From assembly GCF_003298505.1 (NCBI RefSeq), contig NZ_QNGB01000028.1, positions 1 to 45,790 on the forward strand: a stretch of 45,790 bases of DNA, given 5' to 3'. The notes below the pieces were generated by a model. That model saw only the letters and a list, made by a program, of their open reading frames with translations. It had not been told where the DNA came from and ran no database searches. Shown piece after piece: positions 17,366 to 26,943 of the stretch (within the stretch, counting starts at the first letter, position 1; every line of letters begins with the position of its first letter). This stretch comes from Roseovarius sp. TE539 (GTDB taxonomy: Bacteria > Pseudomonadota > Alphaproteobacteria > Rhodobacterales > Rhodobacteraceae). The position numbers and the translations under genes are program-made.

Positions 17366-17560
17366 TGTTTGCCTTTTTATCGTGTCTTAATCTTCGTGTT
17401 TGCGGGGTCTGACCTGCAAGGGTTACTTACTGCGTCATCGATTGGAGGCCGACCCGACTTGAGAGCGGATAGTGCAACGAACGAGATTCACGGACGAATA
17501 GACAACCGCCGTTCTCAGCTCGGGGTCACCGACCGAGTATAAGCATGTCGGACTTTGTAA

Positions 17561-19492
17561 TCACTCCCGCCCATGAACCACGCCTGTGTCTTGAAGGGCG
17601 TCAATCGTCAGAGCCTTCCAGCCCCAGCTGCGTTTCTTCTTGTTGAAGTTGATGACGGCCCGGCCGGACACGAGTTCGTCGTCCTGCATGTCATGGGAGC
17701 GAACGATGTCAGGCGGAATGAAGATCCCGTCATCGGTGAACCCCATGCCATTGCTGATCCGCACGGTGGTCCGGAAGCGTCGACAGACAGTTTCGTCCAC
17801 CTCCACATCGGTGGGGGTGGCGGTGACCACACGGGTCCGAACCCCTTTTCGCGTGCTATAGCGGGCAACCCGCAAGGCGATGTGATCGCCTATCGAAGCG
17901 TTGATTTCCGAAAGGTCAATCACGCCATCTATCTCGCGGCCCGCAATGACATGAAGAACCCCTTTCGGGAAGTTCACGTGATCTACAACGCCTACGATCT
18001 CATGGAGGGTGTCGTGAAATACTCCGTCATCGCGCAAAGCGGCCGAGTAAAGCTTTGTGCGGTCGCTGATGGAGGCACCGAGATCAGCCTTGATCCGGAC
18101 CGGCTGTCCGGGCTTTAGATTTTTCAGCCCCAACGCGCGCTCGGGAACGGTGATCTCTCGCGTCATCGGCTTGTCCGCGATGTATAGTCGTCGGAGGGTT
18201 TTTCGTTTTTCGCGCTCGATCGTGAAGCTGTCGCCGACGCACGCATCAATCCAGTCGATGTCTTCGAAAAGAATCTCCTCTGCGCGACCGGCAAACCGGA
18301 GGTAGAATTTCTTGCTCGGAGGCGCGGCTGTAGCTCCCATATACCACGGCGCCGCCATGAGCTCTTCCGCCTCGCGGGGAACGCGGTATCCTGATTTCAC
18401 ACGATGCGTGAGAACCGTCTCGATTTCGCCCCGAGCCTCGGCTGGATACCCTTGGGTACTCAACTCTCGCGCGAGCTTGAGACGCAGACGCCCCACGAAA
18501 CCCTCTTCGGAGGGACACAGCAAACCCTTGCAGTAGCACGCAACCCGGAGGTTCGGATCGACCTGAAGGTCGCCCAGCAGGTCCCAGGCCCAGAACTCCT
18601 GCGACTTCTCCCTGGCGAATAGGATCGCTTGCTCGCGTGCTTCATCCTGGCGGCCAAGCGAAGTGAGAAACTTGACCAGGTTCTGACGGAACCAGACGTT
18701 ATCGGGATAGCGCACCATCATCGCTTCGAGATGCGGCATGAGCGCGGTGATGGCGCGAGGATTACCCGCCGCTGCGGCATCTTTGGCCGCGCGCTGCACA
18801 ACCTTTTCCGCAAGTGCTGGCAGCGTCTTGCCGTCGGTTGTCGTGAAGCGGTCGTAATCATCAGGGAGCAGGTTTTCGAGGCCCCACAAACCAACAAAAG
18901 CCGGCAGGTCGAGATGATTACCCGAGGCAAGTTGCCAGGCGATTTTCAGCATGCAGCTGTGGAGCGGTGATGGTCGATCGACGCTGAGCTTCATGTAGAT
19001 GTTGAGATTGCGACGGGCTTGCCCAATTGCGGCCGGTGCCGGGGTTTCGGATGCGGACAGAATGTCCTTCGTCCAGCGATATAGATCCCAGCCGTAGCCT
19101 GGGTGATCGGCTGGGTAGAGCGCATCCCTTGCAAGAAGATCGTGGTAGAGACGGCAGGCTTGCTCGTAACGCCCTGCCTTGCTGTGGTTCCGTGCGGAAA
19201 GGATCTCGTGTCGTCCTTTCTCCGCGAGAGAGAGCGCGAACCGACGCTGATTCTCGAGGATATCGTCCCCTGCTGGCAAGGGCAGGGCCTCGAGCTCGCC
19301 GGCAAAAGTTGAAAGGCGCGCCCTGTCGTTCTGGCGGGCGGCACGCTTGAGAAGATCGACAAGACACCAGCTTAGGGCCCGAACATCCCAGTCATCGGTA
19401 TCGGGGCCCGCCATCGCCTCTTTTGCCAGCGTGTAGGCCTGATCGACCTCTCCCGCCTTACGGAGCCGGAAGATCTCCTTCGTTTCGCTCAT
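17561..19492 (-). CDS. TPR-like protein with C-terminal cold-shock/OB-like domains
   Basis: The start is ATG 19492, which overlaps the stop of the RecD-like helicase gene (ATGA). The 643-aa product has a helical, TPR-like N-terminal two-thirds (repeating segments such as RYEQACRLYHDLLAR and RQDEAREQAILFAREK) and a beta-rich C-terminus. There, GVVDHVNFPKGVLHVIAGRE and GMGFTDDGIFIPPDIVR...NKKKRSWGWKA look like two cold-shock/OB-type nucleic-acid-binding folds. No catalytic motif is evident. Tight coupling suggests it is the partner of the helicase, supplying RNA or ssDNA binding or protein scaffolding. The exact family is not recognised. Confidence 0.8.
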   Translation of the reverse strand: MSETKEIFRLRKAGEVDQAYTLAKEAMAGPDTDDWDVRALSWCLVDLLKRAARQNDRARLSTFAGELEALPLPAGDDILENQRRFALSLAEKGRHEILSARNHSKAGRYEQACRLYHDLLARDALYPADHPGYGWDLYRWTKDILSASETPAPAAIGQARRNLNIYMKLSVDRPSPLHSCMLKIAWQLASGNHLDLPAFVGLWGLENLLPDDYDRFTTTDGKTLPALAEKVVQRAAKDAAAAGNPRAITALMPHLEAMMVRYPDNVWFRQNLVKFLTSLGRQDEAREQAILFAREKSQEFWAWDLLGDLQVDPNLRVACYCKGLLCPSEEGFVGRLRLKLARELSTQGYPAEARGEIETVLTHRVKSGYRVPREAEELMAAPWYMGATAAPPSKKFYLRFAGRAEEILFEDIDWIDACVGDSFTIEREKRKTLRRLYIADKPMTREITVPERALGLKNLKPGQPVRIKADLGASISDRTKLYSAALRDDGVFHDTLHEIVGVVDHVNFPKGVLHVIAGREIDGVIDLSEINASIGDHIALRVARYSTRKGVRTRVVTATPTDVEVDETVCRRFRTTVRISNGMGFTDDGIFIPPDIVRSHDMQDDELVSGRAVINFNKKKRSWGWKALTIDALQDTGVVHGRE

Positions 19493-21741
19493 GCGCTCAT
19501 CTCGACTGTAAGGATTTCGATCACGTCGCGCAGGAGAGCGGATGGTTCGCGAACATGTCCGACCGGCTGGCACTTGCTGAAGACATGGTTGCTTTTGTAG
19601 TAGATGTCGACGGCAGCCTGCTCTCCAAGGCGCTGGAAGCTGTACCGCTGGAACCACTGCTTCTGCTCCAGCCCCACGATATCAATCGCGTGAGCCTGCA
19701 TTCGGCTCGAAAGCTTGTGGTGAAACTCCTCGAGGAACGGGTGTGCGAAACCCGGCGCCCGAATACCGCTGGCCGCTGCGACTGCAGGCGTTGAGTTCAT
19801 GGGGGCTGCGCAGCTTTCGCCAACCATGCCGGAGAGCGACGCCATCAGCTTATCGGTCAGCTCGCCGGATTGCGGAGCGATGACGCTGGTGATCTTGAGC
19901 TTGCTGTTATAGCAGATGTTGATCCTCGCCTGGCTTTCGCCACAGCGGAAGAAATAGGCCTCCTGGTATTGATTGTGCTCGATGCCTTCGATCTCGATAG
20001 CAGCTCCAGCAAGGAAGGCCTCGATCCGCTGGCGGATGACCTCGCGAAAATCAGCCGGCGCCGGTTGGCTTGGATCGCTGGGCGCTTTCCTATCGGGCTC
20101 GAGTGCTGCGGCGGCCTTTGGTGCCGAGGTCACCTCGACATTCGAGGGAGAGGTCGGTGCGCCGAGAAAACCTGGAGCGAGACCCGCGGTCTTGATGCCA
20201 GAGCCTACCTCGATACTTGGTGGATCAAGAAGGAAGAGGCGTGACTTTGCGCGCGTGCATGCCGTGTAGAGCCAGCGAAAGTTGTCGGCCGCCAAGGGAT
20301 TGCCTAAAGAGGTGCAGCTGACGATGGCGGTATCCCACTCGCTGCCCTGTGCTTTGTGGCAGGTGATAGCGTAACCGAACTTGACCCGCAGCGCATTGAA
20401 GAATGGGTCATCCATCAGTACCTGTCGGAACGCCTGTGGGTCCTTCCTGAGGTCGGCATACCTCTGGCAAAAATCGACGTAGAGTGCCTTGTTCTCGTCC
20501 GAGCTGAGTTGAGGTCGGTCCTCGTAGAGAAGGTTTTCGAGGATGTTCGTGGTGACGAAGACCGCCGACCCATCGATCAGACGCAATCCGAGCTCTGCCT
20601 CCCTGAACGACAGCTCTACGGGGATCTCTTCGACGACCCCGGTTTCCTCGTTCTTTCGGCGAAGGGTGACCCAGCGGACCTTGCGATCATCTGAGATGGA
20701 CCGGACAACCGCGAAGTCCCCGTTCGCAATGCGGATGCCTGAGACCTTCGTGTTCTTCACTACCATGAGTTTGTCGCCCGGGGCGGCTGCGGGCTGCCCA
20801 GGAAACAGACGTTCCCGGATGGAGCGGTTGAACATGCCGGCCTCGGCGTTCGACCGCGTAATGACGACGGAAGTGTTGTTTACGCGGTTTCCGGATGCCT
20901 CAAGGAAAGTCGAGACGACTTGGTCTGTGCCGATACGATCGACGTCTGCCAGCTTGGTGTCGAATGCCAGCTTGTTGAAGACACCGCTCTTCAGGCTTTC
21001 CCGCAGTGGTTGGACGTTCCTGAGAATGCCGCTGTCGGCTTTCTGACGAACGACATCGGAAAGTTCATAGTCGAACACTCGAACGCCGAAATTTTCCTTG
21101 AGGTAATCGGTAGAGAGGGCTGGCGAGAACGACATGCCGACAGGCGGCAGCTGGGCATCGTCACCAATGAGGATCAGCTTCTTTCGATGCTTGTTGTTGT
21201 CGAAGTTGACGAAATGCATCAGGTCACGCAGCACGTAACCTGAACCGAACTGAAAGAATTCCGCTTCCGAGTATTGATCGGAGATCAGAGAAGCCTCGTC
21301 TGTGATGAAGACAGTGTCCGCTGGTGACTCGTTCACCGATAAGCTGACGATGAGCTTGTATGTCTCGGAGCCTTCCACGCCCTCGGTCTTGTGCTCTTCG
21401 ATCTTGTCGAAGTTGTAGATCATGCCGTGGATGGTTGAGGCGTCGGCTTGGGTTTTTTCCTGGATAACTCTGGCCGCTCGGCCCGTTGGAGCCGAAAGAG
21501 CGTATGTCCGGTGCTGAGCTCGCAGCAACTTGATGAGGGCATCGATCAGGAAGGTCTTGCCGGTGCCCGCATGCCCCTTGAGGACGAACACGTCGTGAGT
21601 GTCGCTGTCGAGAAAGTTACCCAGATGGATAACTACTTCGGACTGCCCGGGCGTCAGATCGTAATCGCGGAGAAGTTCGAACAGGTATTCAGCTGAACTT
21701 GTCAGGCCGTCACGGGTCAATAAATTGGTGTATGATTGCAT
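19489..21741 (-). CDS. RecD/Pif1-like SF1B helicase with duplicated C-terminal domain
   Basis: ATG 21741 is chosen (AGGG upstream); GTG 21771 would add ten residues. The 750-aa protein has the SF1B helicase motifs: Walker A GHAGTGKT, VFITDEASLI (Walker B), LIGDDAQLPPVG (motif III), CHKAQGSEW (motif V) and LYTACTRAKSRLFLL (motif VI). A disordered Pro/Ala linker follows, then two related segments: RIEAFLAGAAIEIEGIEHNQ... and KLSSRMQAHAIDIVGLEQKQ..., each continuing with Y(F/S)F(F/Q)RxGExxA and (I/D)I(C/Y)Y(N/K)S. They form an internal tandem duplication of about 65-70 residues of unknown fold. It should unwind DNA 5' to 3'. It is the first gene of a two-gene minus-strand operon. Confidence 0.87.
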   Translation of the reverse strand: MQSYTNLLTRDGLTSSAEYLFELLRDYDLTPGQSEVVIHLGNFLDSDTHDVFVLKGHAGTGKTFLIDALIKLLRAQHRTYALSAPTGRAARVIQEKTQADASTIHGMIYNFDKIEEHKTEGVEGSETYKLIVSLSVNESPADTVFITDEASLISDQYSEAEFFQFGSGYVLRDLMHFVNFDNNKHRKKLILIGDDAQLPPVGMSFSPALSTDYLKENFGVRVFDYELSDVVRQKADSGILRNVQPLRESLKSGVFNKLAFDTKLADVDRIGTDQVVSTFLEASGNRVNNTSVVITRSNAEAGMFNRSIRERLFPGQPAAAPGDKLMVVKNTKVSGIRIANGDFAVVRSISDDRKVRWVTLRRKNEETGVVEEIPVELSFREAELGLRLIDGSAVFVTTNILENLLYEDRPQLSSDENKALYVDFCQRYADLRKDPQAFRQVLMDDPFFNALRVKFGYAITCHKAQGSEWDTAIVSCTSLGNPLAADNFRWLYTACTRAKSRLFLLDPPSIEVGSGIKTAGLAPGFLGAPTSPSNVEVTSAPKAAAALEPDRKAPSDPSQPAPADFREVIRQRIEAFLAGAAIEIEGIEHNQYQEAYFFRCGESQARINICYNSKLKITSVIAPQSGELTDKLMASLSGMVGESCAAPMNSTPAVAAASGIRAPGFAHPFLEEFHHKLSSRMQAHAIDIVGLEQKQWFQRYSFQRLGEQAAVDIYYKSNHVFSKCQPVGHVREPSALLRDVIEILTVEMSA

Positions 21742-22329
21742 TTCGCCCTGTGCCGTTCCTTTCGTCACCAATGCTTTTACGAGACGAAGGCCTTGGCGCT
21801 TAAGTTACCTCAATCATTAGCCAATCATGCAGAAAGCGAAGCATCAACCCTACTTTATTGCTCACACCTGCTGATGGCCGAGATTCGCTTTCTCGAAACG
21901 ACTTTTCCCACGGTCTGCGTGACAAGTAACCCGAACGCGGTTAGTAGTTCAGGACGGAGTTGAGAATGGGAATGCTGCGGTGCGCACGCAGGGCCGCTTC
22001 GGAAAATGGCACTGCGACAATCATGGACTTTTGAAAGGCTGGCTTGGGCCGTGAGCGATGCTTCGACAGGTAGGGTGCCGAAGCGACCATAAACGATCAG
22101 AGAAGCAGCGGGCTGAGCTTCTTGCCGCCACTCACAGACATTTCATGAATGGTGGATACCTAAACCGCGGGGCGACGGAGAAAGACGACCGGCGGCTTTG
22201 CCGCAAAAAAAGGCCACGGAATTCCTTCTCGTCTGGGAACAACACGGGGTCTTCGCCCTTCTTCTGCCACGATCTCCATTGATCCTGTCGCCCGGGTTTT
22301 GCAGGTTATCCGGGGAGGTACATGGGGCA
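21742..22329. promoter_or_regulatory. Divergent intergenic region between two operons
   Basis: These 588 bases separate the minus-strand helicase operon from the plus-strand unknown/PLD operon, so both promoters should lie here. I cannot assign boxes with confidence. No convincing gene is seen; the short frames on both strands lack ribosome-binding sites and recognisable sequence. A GGGGAGG at 22311-22317 leads into the downstream gene. Confidence 0.4.
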
Positions 22330-23826
22330 ATGGATGGAACGACGACCTGGACGAGCATCGGTGAAAGACGCGGACAGGATCCGCTCGCGATGCGCGCACC
22401 GGTGGAATCTCTCTATCGCCGGCTCCTGTCGGGCTTCAGTACAGTCACAACCCGTCCGCGGTATTACTGTTTTCATGCCTGGTGGCTCAGCAGCTATGCA
22501 AATGACAACCCCACGGACTCCCGCGACGATTACGACGACCGTGCCCGGCGCGCCGAGGCGCTCTATGCGCTTGCCAGCCTCTACAACCCGGACCACCCGG
22601 CCGAAAGCTCCGGGGAAGTCGGGATTTCCGGGCGCGACTATGCCATCAGCACACTGTCTTGGGACAAAGACGTCATCGACTTCCAGCGCGCCACGGATCG
22701 AAACACGGACCCGAAGGATCGCTACATCCGGCGCAAGGGCGGGGACTTCTCCCAGGTCTACGCGCCGCAGATGCGCGAGATAGGCCTTCTGGCCACCCAC
22801 TCCAGCAGAAAGTTCGTCGTCCCCACCGAGCAGGGCCGAGCCCTGGCCGATGTCTTTGCCGCCTCAATCGGCGCCGCCGGGCCGGCCTTTCTTTCGGCCG
22901 CCAAGTCCGGTCGGGTTGACCGGGACACCCTGCGCCAGATCTCCGTGATGCGGCCCAGCGCGCTCAAGGACGCGCCCGAGGAGGCTGCGGCGCTGCTAGA
23001 TCTTCTCATGGGTCGGACCATCCCCCGTCCGGACCACATTGCCCGGCGCGACACGCTGCGGCTCATCCTGCAGGAAGCCACCCGAGAGACAGACAGAAAG
23101 CTCGACCAGGAGCGCCTGCGCTGGCACTGGATGGAAACGGATCCGGACCCCGGCTCTCCGCTCTTCGAGACCCACGCGTCCTGGCGGCACTTCCAGGCGG
23201 GCGACACCGCGCGCCTCGTGTGCGAACTGCTCTTGCGGACAGCGCTCGAATACCTTACGGACCAACCAGCCGGTTACAGGCTCCCCGAGCTCGCAGCTAT
23301 TGTCGCCTCCCCTGCCTCGGATGCGGAAACCCTCGGCGGATATCTCGCCCGGCTCGATACCGAGAATGGGAATAGCAGCCTTGAAGATATCCAGGCACGT
23401 GTTCTGGACAGCACACCCTCCCTCGATGACATCCTTGCCCCGCTTGCCCGTCTCTGGCGCATCTGGGGTGCCGATCCGACGCCGCTTCTTGCCGATTACA
23501 AGCCTCTTCCTGAGCGGCAGACCGTCGCCACACTGCTTCAGTGGATCGAGGCGGAAAATGATCGCCCCGCAGCCGAGGCCATCGCCGCATTCTGCAGCCA
23601 GTTCGTTCTGCGTCGTCACCTGACGATCGCCTCGAGGAAGCTGCGCGACGGGCGATACACCTACCTGTTCGAGTTCGAGGACGGGCGCCTGCTCTTTCGC
23701 GAGTCCCTCTGGGTATCGGGCTCGGGACCGCGCCTGGCCACGGCGCTGCGTTTCATGGACGATGCCGGGCTTCTCCAAGGTGGGCAGTTGACCGATATCG
23801 GTCGGGCCGAAATGGAGGCAGCATGA
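22330..23826 (+). CDS. Uncharacterised protein coupled to PLD nuclease
   Basis: Of the in-frame starts, ATG 22330 lies behind GGGGAGG and GGGG; the extension from 22198 covers leader sequence. The product is 498 aa, soluble, with no motif that I can name. Visible features: PRYYCFHAWWLSSYA near the N-terminus (about residue 40), IGLLATHSSRKFVVPTEQGRALADVF (about 155-180, a winged-helix-like pattern), and a C-terminal part with FVLRRHLTIASRKLRDGRYTYLFEFEDGRLLFR. The stop overlaps the next start by four bases (ATGA), so it is probably an obligate partner of the PLD protein, for instance a specificity or sensor subunit. That role is inferred from coupling alone. Confidence 0.75.
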   Translation: MDGTTTWTSIGERRGQDPLAMRAPVESLYRRLLSGFSTVTTRPRYYCFHAWWLSSYANDNPTDSRDDYDDRARRAEALYALASLYNPDHPAESSGEVGISGRDYAISTLSWDKDVIDFQRATDRNTDPKDRYIRRKGGDFSQVYAPQMREIGLLATHSSRKFVVPTEQGRALADVFAASIGAAGPAFLSAAKSGRVDRDTLRQISVMRPSALKDAPEEAAALLDLLMGRTIPRPDHIARRDTLRLILQEATRETDRKLDQERLRWHWMETDPDPGSPLFETHASWRHFQAGDTARLVCELLLRTALEYLTDQPAGYRLPELAAIVASPASDAETLGGYLARLDTENGNSSLEDIQARVLDSTPSLDDILAPLARLWRIWGADPTPLLADYKPLPERQTVATLLQWIEAENDRPAAEAIAAFCSQFVLRRHLTIASRKLRDGRYTYLFEFEDGRLLFRESLWVSGSGPRLATALRFMDDAGLLQGGQLTDIGRAEMEAA

Positions 23827-26273
23827 GATATGACAGGATGTTCCGGGAAAAGGGCTTCCACGCGACGCTTCTCACCAGTTTCGAGTTTGCCCCGGATGTT
23901 TTCGATAACGTGGTCTACCCCGGCCTCCGAATGGGTGGGTCGCGTTCGATCGGCGTGATCGCCGACCAGGACCGCATCAACAGCCAGTTCGAGGAGTTCG
24001 ATCCCCCGAGGCTGGCCGGCCAGACCTACCACCTCGCCAAGCGCAAGGTGGACCGGGCGTTTCACTCCAAGATCGTGCTGCAGCTCGGCCAAACCCGTGG
24101 TCGGCTCATCGTCGGGTCGTCGAACCTCACCAGCGGCGGGATCGCCGGGAACCTGGAGGCAATATGTGGTCTGGATATCGACCGGGATCAAGGATGGGCC
24201 GCGCCGCTCTTCGCGGCAGCCCTGGCCTATTTCCGGGCGCACTGCGCGCCCGATGACCGTGCGATGCGGCGGCTCCTCCGACGGGCCGTCGCCGATGTAG
24301 CTTGGTTAAGGGGTGTGGACCCGGCCCGTGAGGTCACCGATCCCGAGGGCAACCGGCTCGCCTTCCTTACCGAAGAAGCGGCGACGGGCGTGGGCGAGCA
24401 GTATGCAGCTTTCACGCAAGGCGACACGATCGACAGGCTGGTTATCGTGTCGCCGTTCTGGGACAAGTCGCTCTCCGCGGTCGTCAGGTTGAGGGAGAGC
24501 CTGGGCGGGCCGGATCTCGCCCTTGTCGTCGACCCCGACTATCACGACCTCGACCCGGACGCCTTCATGACGCTCGCAGATGCCAGCCTGCACGCTATTA
24601 CCGACCTGGAAGATCGTGAAGAACGACGCCTGCACGCCAAGCTGATCATCGCCTGCGGGCGCGAGGCCGATTATGTTCTCACCGGCTCGGCCAACGCCTC
24701 CACTGCCGGTCTCTACGGTCGCCGGGGTGGCTACGGCAACGCCGAAGCTTGCCTGGCCCGCACCGAGCCCGCCGGGACGGCACTCGAACGTCTCGGTCTG
24801 TCTGTCTGTCTTTCGACGCAGTTTGTCGTCGAGGCGCTTTCGCCGCCCGTTCCGTCACCTGAAAAGGGATCGGATGATCCCCCGGCGCCGCGGGACGGCG
24901 GCGGGCTGTTGCTAAAACAGTCCCGGCTAACCTGGTCGCCACCCCCTGGCTGTGCGCCGGCGGACTGCCGCATTCGGCTCGAGGGCCGCGGTGGCGAATT
25001 TCTCGAAGAGATCAAGCCGCGGCAGATCGGCGAGACGTGGGGCGCGGATATCTCCTGCGCAGACGCGCCGCCTTTGCGCGGTCGTATCCGCTTTTCCGGG
25101 ACCGAAACAAGCGCCCTCGTGCCGGTAGCCTCCATCGACAGGCTTGCGCAAGCGAGCCAGTCTCATTCACGCCGGGATTACCAGAAACTGCTGGACGCCT
25201 TCCGGGAGCAGCACGACCTCGGCACGGAAATGCTCGACCTCGCCTTGAAGATCCGCAGTATGCACGCGGCCGAGCACGCTTCACGTCAGGAGGGCATGCG
25301 GCACGGTTCCGGCGGTGGCGGCCGGGGCGGTGGCCCTTCCGTAGAAAGCAAGCCCGGCACGCAACTCACCGAGGCGGAATTCAACGCCATCGAGGACGAC
25401 CTCAAGGCCATGGAGGAGGAAGACGTCCGCTTCGGCCCCTTGGGGGACACCTATCGCTACATCAACCAGATCCTCGGACTGGGTCTCGAGATACCGGCAC
25501 AGGAAGAAGAGCCGGATATCTCGACGGATCTTGTCTCCAACAATGACGACCAAGTCGAGGATGAGACTGACGACGAAACCCGCGAGACCGCCGACACGGA
25601 GAATGACGACCGGGACCGGGACCAGGACGATCCGAACAAACCTGGCAACAAACAGGGGCAGACCAACCTGGCGGGCCCCGCAAGACCGCCGCCGAAAAGG
25701 CACGCCGGAGCGAACCCGGCAAAACTGGAAAAGGCCCTTGAAAAGCACATCAACGCGCTCCGCGAGGAGCTCTCCGAGAAGGCCCTCGACCCGATGGACC
25801 CTGGCGCTGCAATGATCCTGCGCCTGGCAATCCTGGCCATTATCGCCGACGGTGCACCGGTGGGCAGGGCACCCATTCCAAAATACCCGGTTCCGGCGCT
25901 CAGTACGCGTTCGGGCGACGGCTGGATCCGGATGCTTGGCCGATTGCTGGATGCGATGAACAGGGCATGGCCCGACGGTCGGTTCGAAAATGAACCGCCG
26001 CTTCCTGAGCAGCTCGACTGCATGGGTGCGATGATCTTCGGGGCCACCCTGGCACACGAGGCGGCCGCTGTCGTGACGACCCCCGGCATCGCTTCCGCCC
26101 ATGAAACCTTGTGCGCGGAGATCACGCGACGTGTCACCGCCGCCATCGGTGCCCATGAGGAGGCAAGGTCGCGCCTGGAGGAGGCAATGATGCGCTACGG
26201 CGCAGCGCGCGAGAACGCCGAGGCTCGTTACGAAGAGATCTCGCCCGCCAAGAGAAGCGGGACGGAGTCATGA
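23823..26273 (+). CDS. PLD-superfamily nuclease with two HKD motifs
   Basis: ATG 23823 overlaps the upstream stop. The 816-aa protein has two phospholipase-D-type half sites in its first 310 residues: FHSKIVLQL...GSSNLTSGG (H81, K83, N101) and RLHAKLIIA...TGSANASTAG (His about 271, Asn about 292). Together they form one HKD active site through a phosphohistidine intermediate; in such proteins the substrate is usually DNA or RNA. The middle is beta-rich (about 360-450), then a helical segment, a Gly-rich patch, a very acidic stretch rich in Asp/Glu/Asn (about 550-620) and a helical C-terminus. The acidic tract may mimic nucleic acid or restrain the nuclease. Similar PLD proteins act as effectors in several phage-defence systems. 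Confidence 0.85.
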   Translation: MRYDRMFREKGFHATLLTSFEFAPDVFDNVVYPGLRMGGSRSIGVIADQDRINSQFEEFDPPRLAGQTYHLAKRKVDRAFHSKIVLQLGQTRGRLIVGSSNLTSGGIAGNLEAICGLDIDRDQGWAAPLFAAALAYFRAHCAPDDRAMRRLLRRAVADVAWLRGVDPAREVTDPEGNRLAFLTEEAATGVGEQYAAFTQGDTIDRLVIVSPFWDKSLSAVVRLRESLGGPDLALVVDPDYHDLDPDAFMTLADASLHAITDLEDREERRLHAKLIIACGREADYVLTGSANASTAGLYGRRGGYGNAEACLARTEPAGTALERLGLSVCLSTQFVVEALSPPVPSPEKGSDDPPAPRDGGGLLLKQSRLTWSPPPGCAPADCRIRLEGRGGEFLEEIKPRQIGETWGADISCADAPPLRGRIRFSGTETSALVPVASIDRLAQASQSHSRRDYQKLLDAFREQHDLGTEMLDLALKIRSMHAAEHASRQEGMRHGSGGGGRGGGPSVESKPGTQLTEAEFNAIEDDLKAMEEEDVRFGPLGDTYRYINQILGLGLEIPAQEEEPDISTDLVSNNDDQVEDETDDETRETADTENDDRDRDQDDPNKPGNKQGQTNLAGPARPPPKRHAGANPAKLEKALEKHINALREELSEKALDPMDPGAAMILRLAILAIIADGAPVGRAPIPKYPVPALSTRSGDGWIRMLGRLLDAMNRAWPDGRFENEPPLPEQLDCMGAMIFGATLAHEAAAVVTTPGIASAHETLCAEITRRVTAAIGAHEEARSRLEEAMMRYGAARENAEARYEEISPAKRSGTES

Positions 26274-26532
26274 CCCAAGCCAATTGCCGGAAATGTCGAA
26301 CCGCTTGGCGGATGTCCGTTGCATCGTAGGCTTTACAAGGAAACGGCCTCGCAGGCTTCTCCGAGCAACTTCGTTCGCTATGCCCGGCTGTGCACGCGAT
26401 ACGCAGCGGGAACGAATGAGGGCGCCCTTTCTGGCGTGAGGTGGCCGCTCAACCTCTCTTGGGCCAACTGATCTGGATCGGTGCCAATGAGCAAGCGAGG
26501 GAAATCCGCAGCAGGCTGCGCGAGGCTTCGGA

Positions 26533-26943
26533 TCATTTTCTCGAGGTTTTTTCGCGGTAAAGTTCGTCGGCGGTCGCGCGAGCTTCTTCTACGCGATGGA
26601 ACATTTCGGGGTGGCGCTGGCCGAGAACGGTGAGGCGGAATACCTTTTTGCGGCTTGCGGTATGGGTGGCTGTGTATTCGATTCCAGCAACCTCCTCGTT
26701 TCCTTCGAAACCGCGCATCAGCAGCTGTCCCTCATGCGGCTCCCAGGAGAGCGCACCGATGGTGATACGTCGATGAGCATAAAGTTCACGTTCGAAACGG
26801 GCGATTTCCTCCAGAGCCTCGGCCCCTCGTTCGGCATTGGGTCCGCCGTCATCGACCCATTGCGTTGCTCGTCGCGCGATCTCCCATCGCTTGTTTGGCG
26901 GCATGGTGGCGAGCCGCTCAGCCAGCGATTTCACCTGCGTCAT
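26533..26943 (-). CDS. Small protein coupled to TM0106-type helicase-nuclease
   Basis: The preferred start is ATG 26943, which overlaps the upstream stop (ATGA) and lies seven bases after GGAGG; ATG 26949 is only one base from that site. The 136-aa product has a helical N-terminus (SLAERLATMPPNKRWEIARRATQWVDD), a central beta portion (RITIGALSWEPHEGQLLMRGFEG) and a basic helical end. No family is recognised. It is probably an accessory subunit of the large helicase-nuclease. The 259 bases between it and the convergent PLD gene contain no gene that I can support. Confidence 0.65.
   Translation of the reverse strand: MTQVKSLAERLATMPPNKRWEIARRATQWVDDGGPNAERGAEALEEIARFERELYAHRRITIGALSWEPHEGQLLMRGFEGNEEVAGIEYTATHTASRKKVFRLTVLGQRHPEMFHRVEEARATADELYREKTSRK

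Noticed and set aside
22996..23778. 260-aa minus-strand frame in the 498-aa gene
   Set aside because: Shadow of a gene whose frame is supported by a start site and four-base coupling to the PLD gene.
26437..26559. Short plus-strand ORF (VAAQPLLGQLIWIGANEQAREIRS...) between the convergent operons
   Set aside because: About 39 codons, no ribosome-binding site, and it overlaps the end of the 136-aa gene; not distinguishable from chance.
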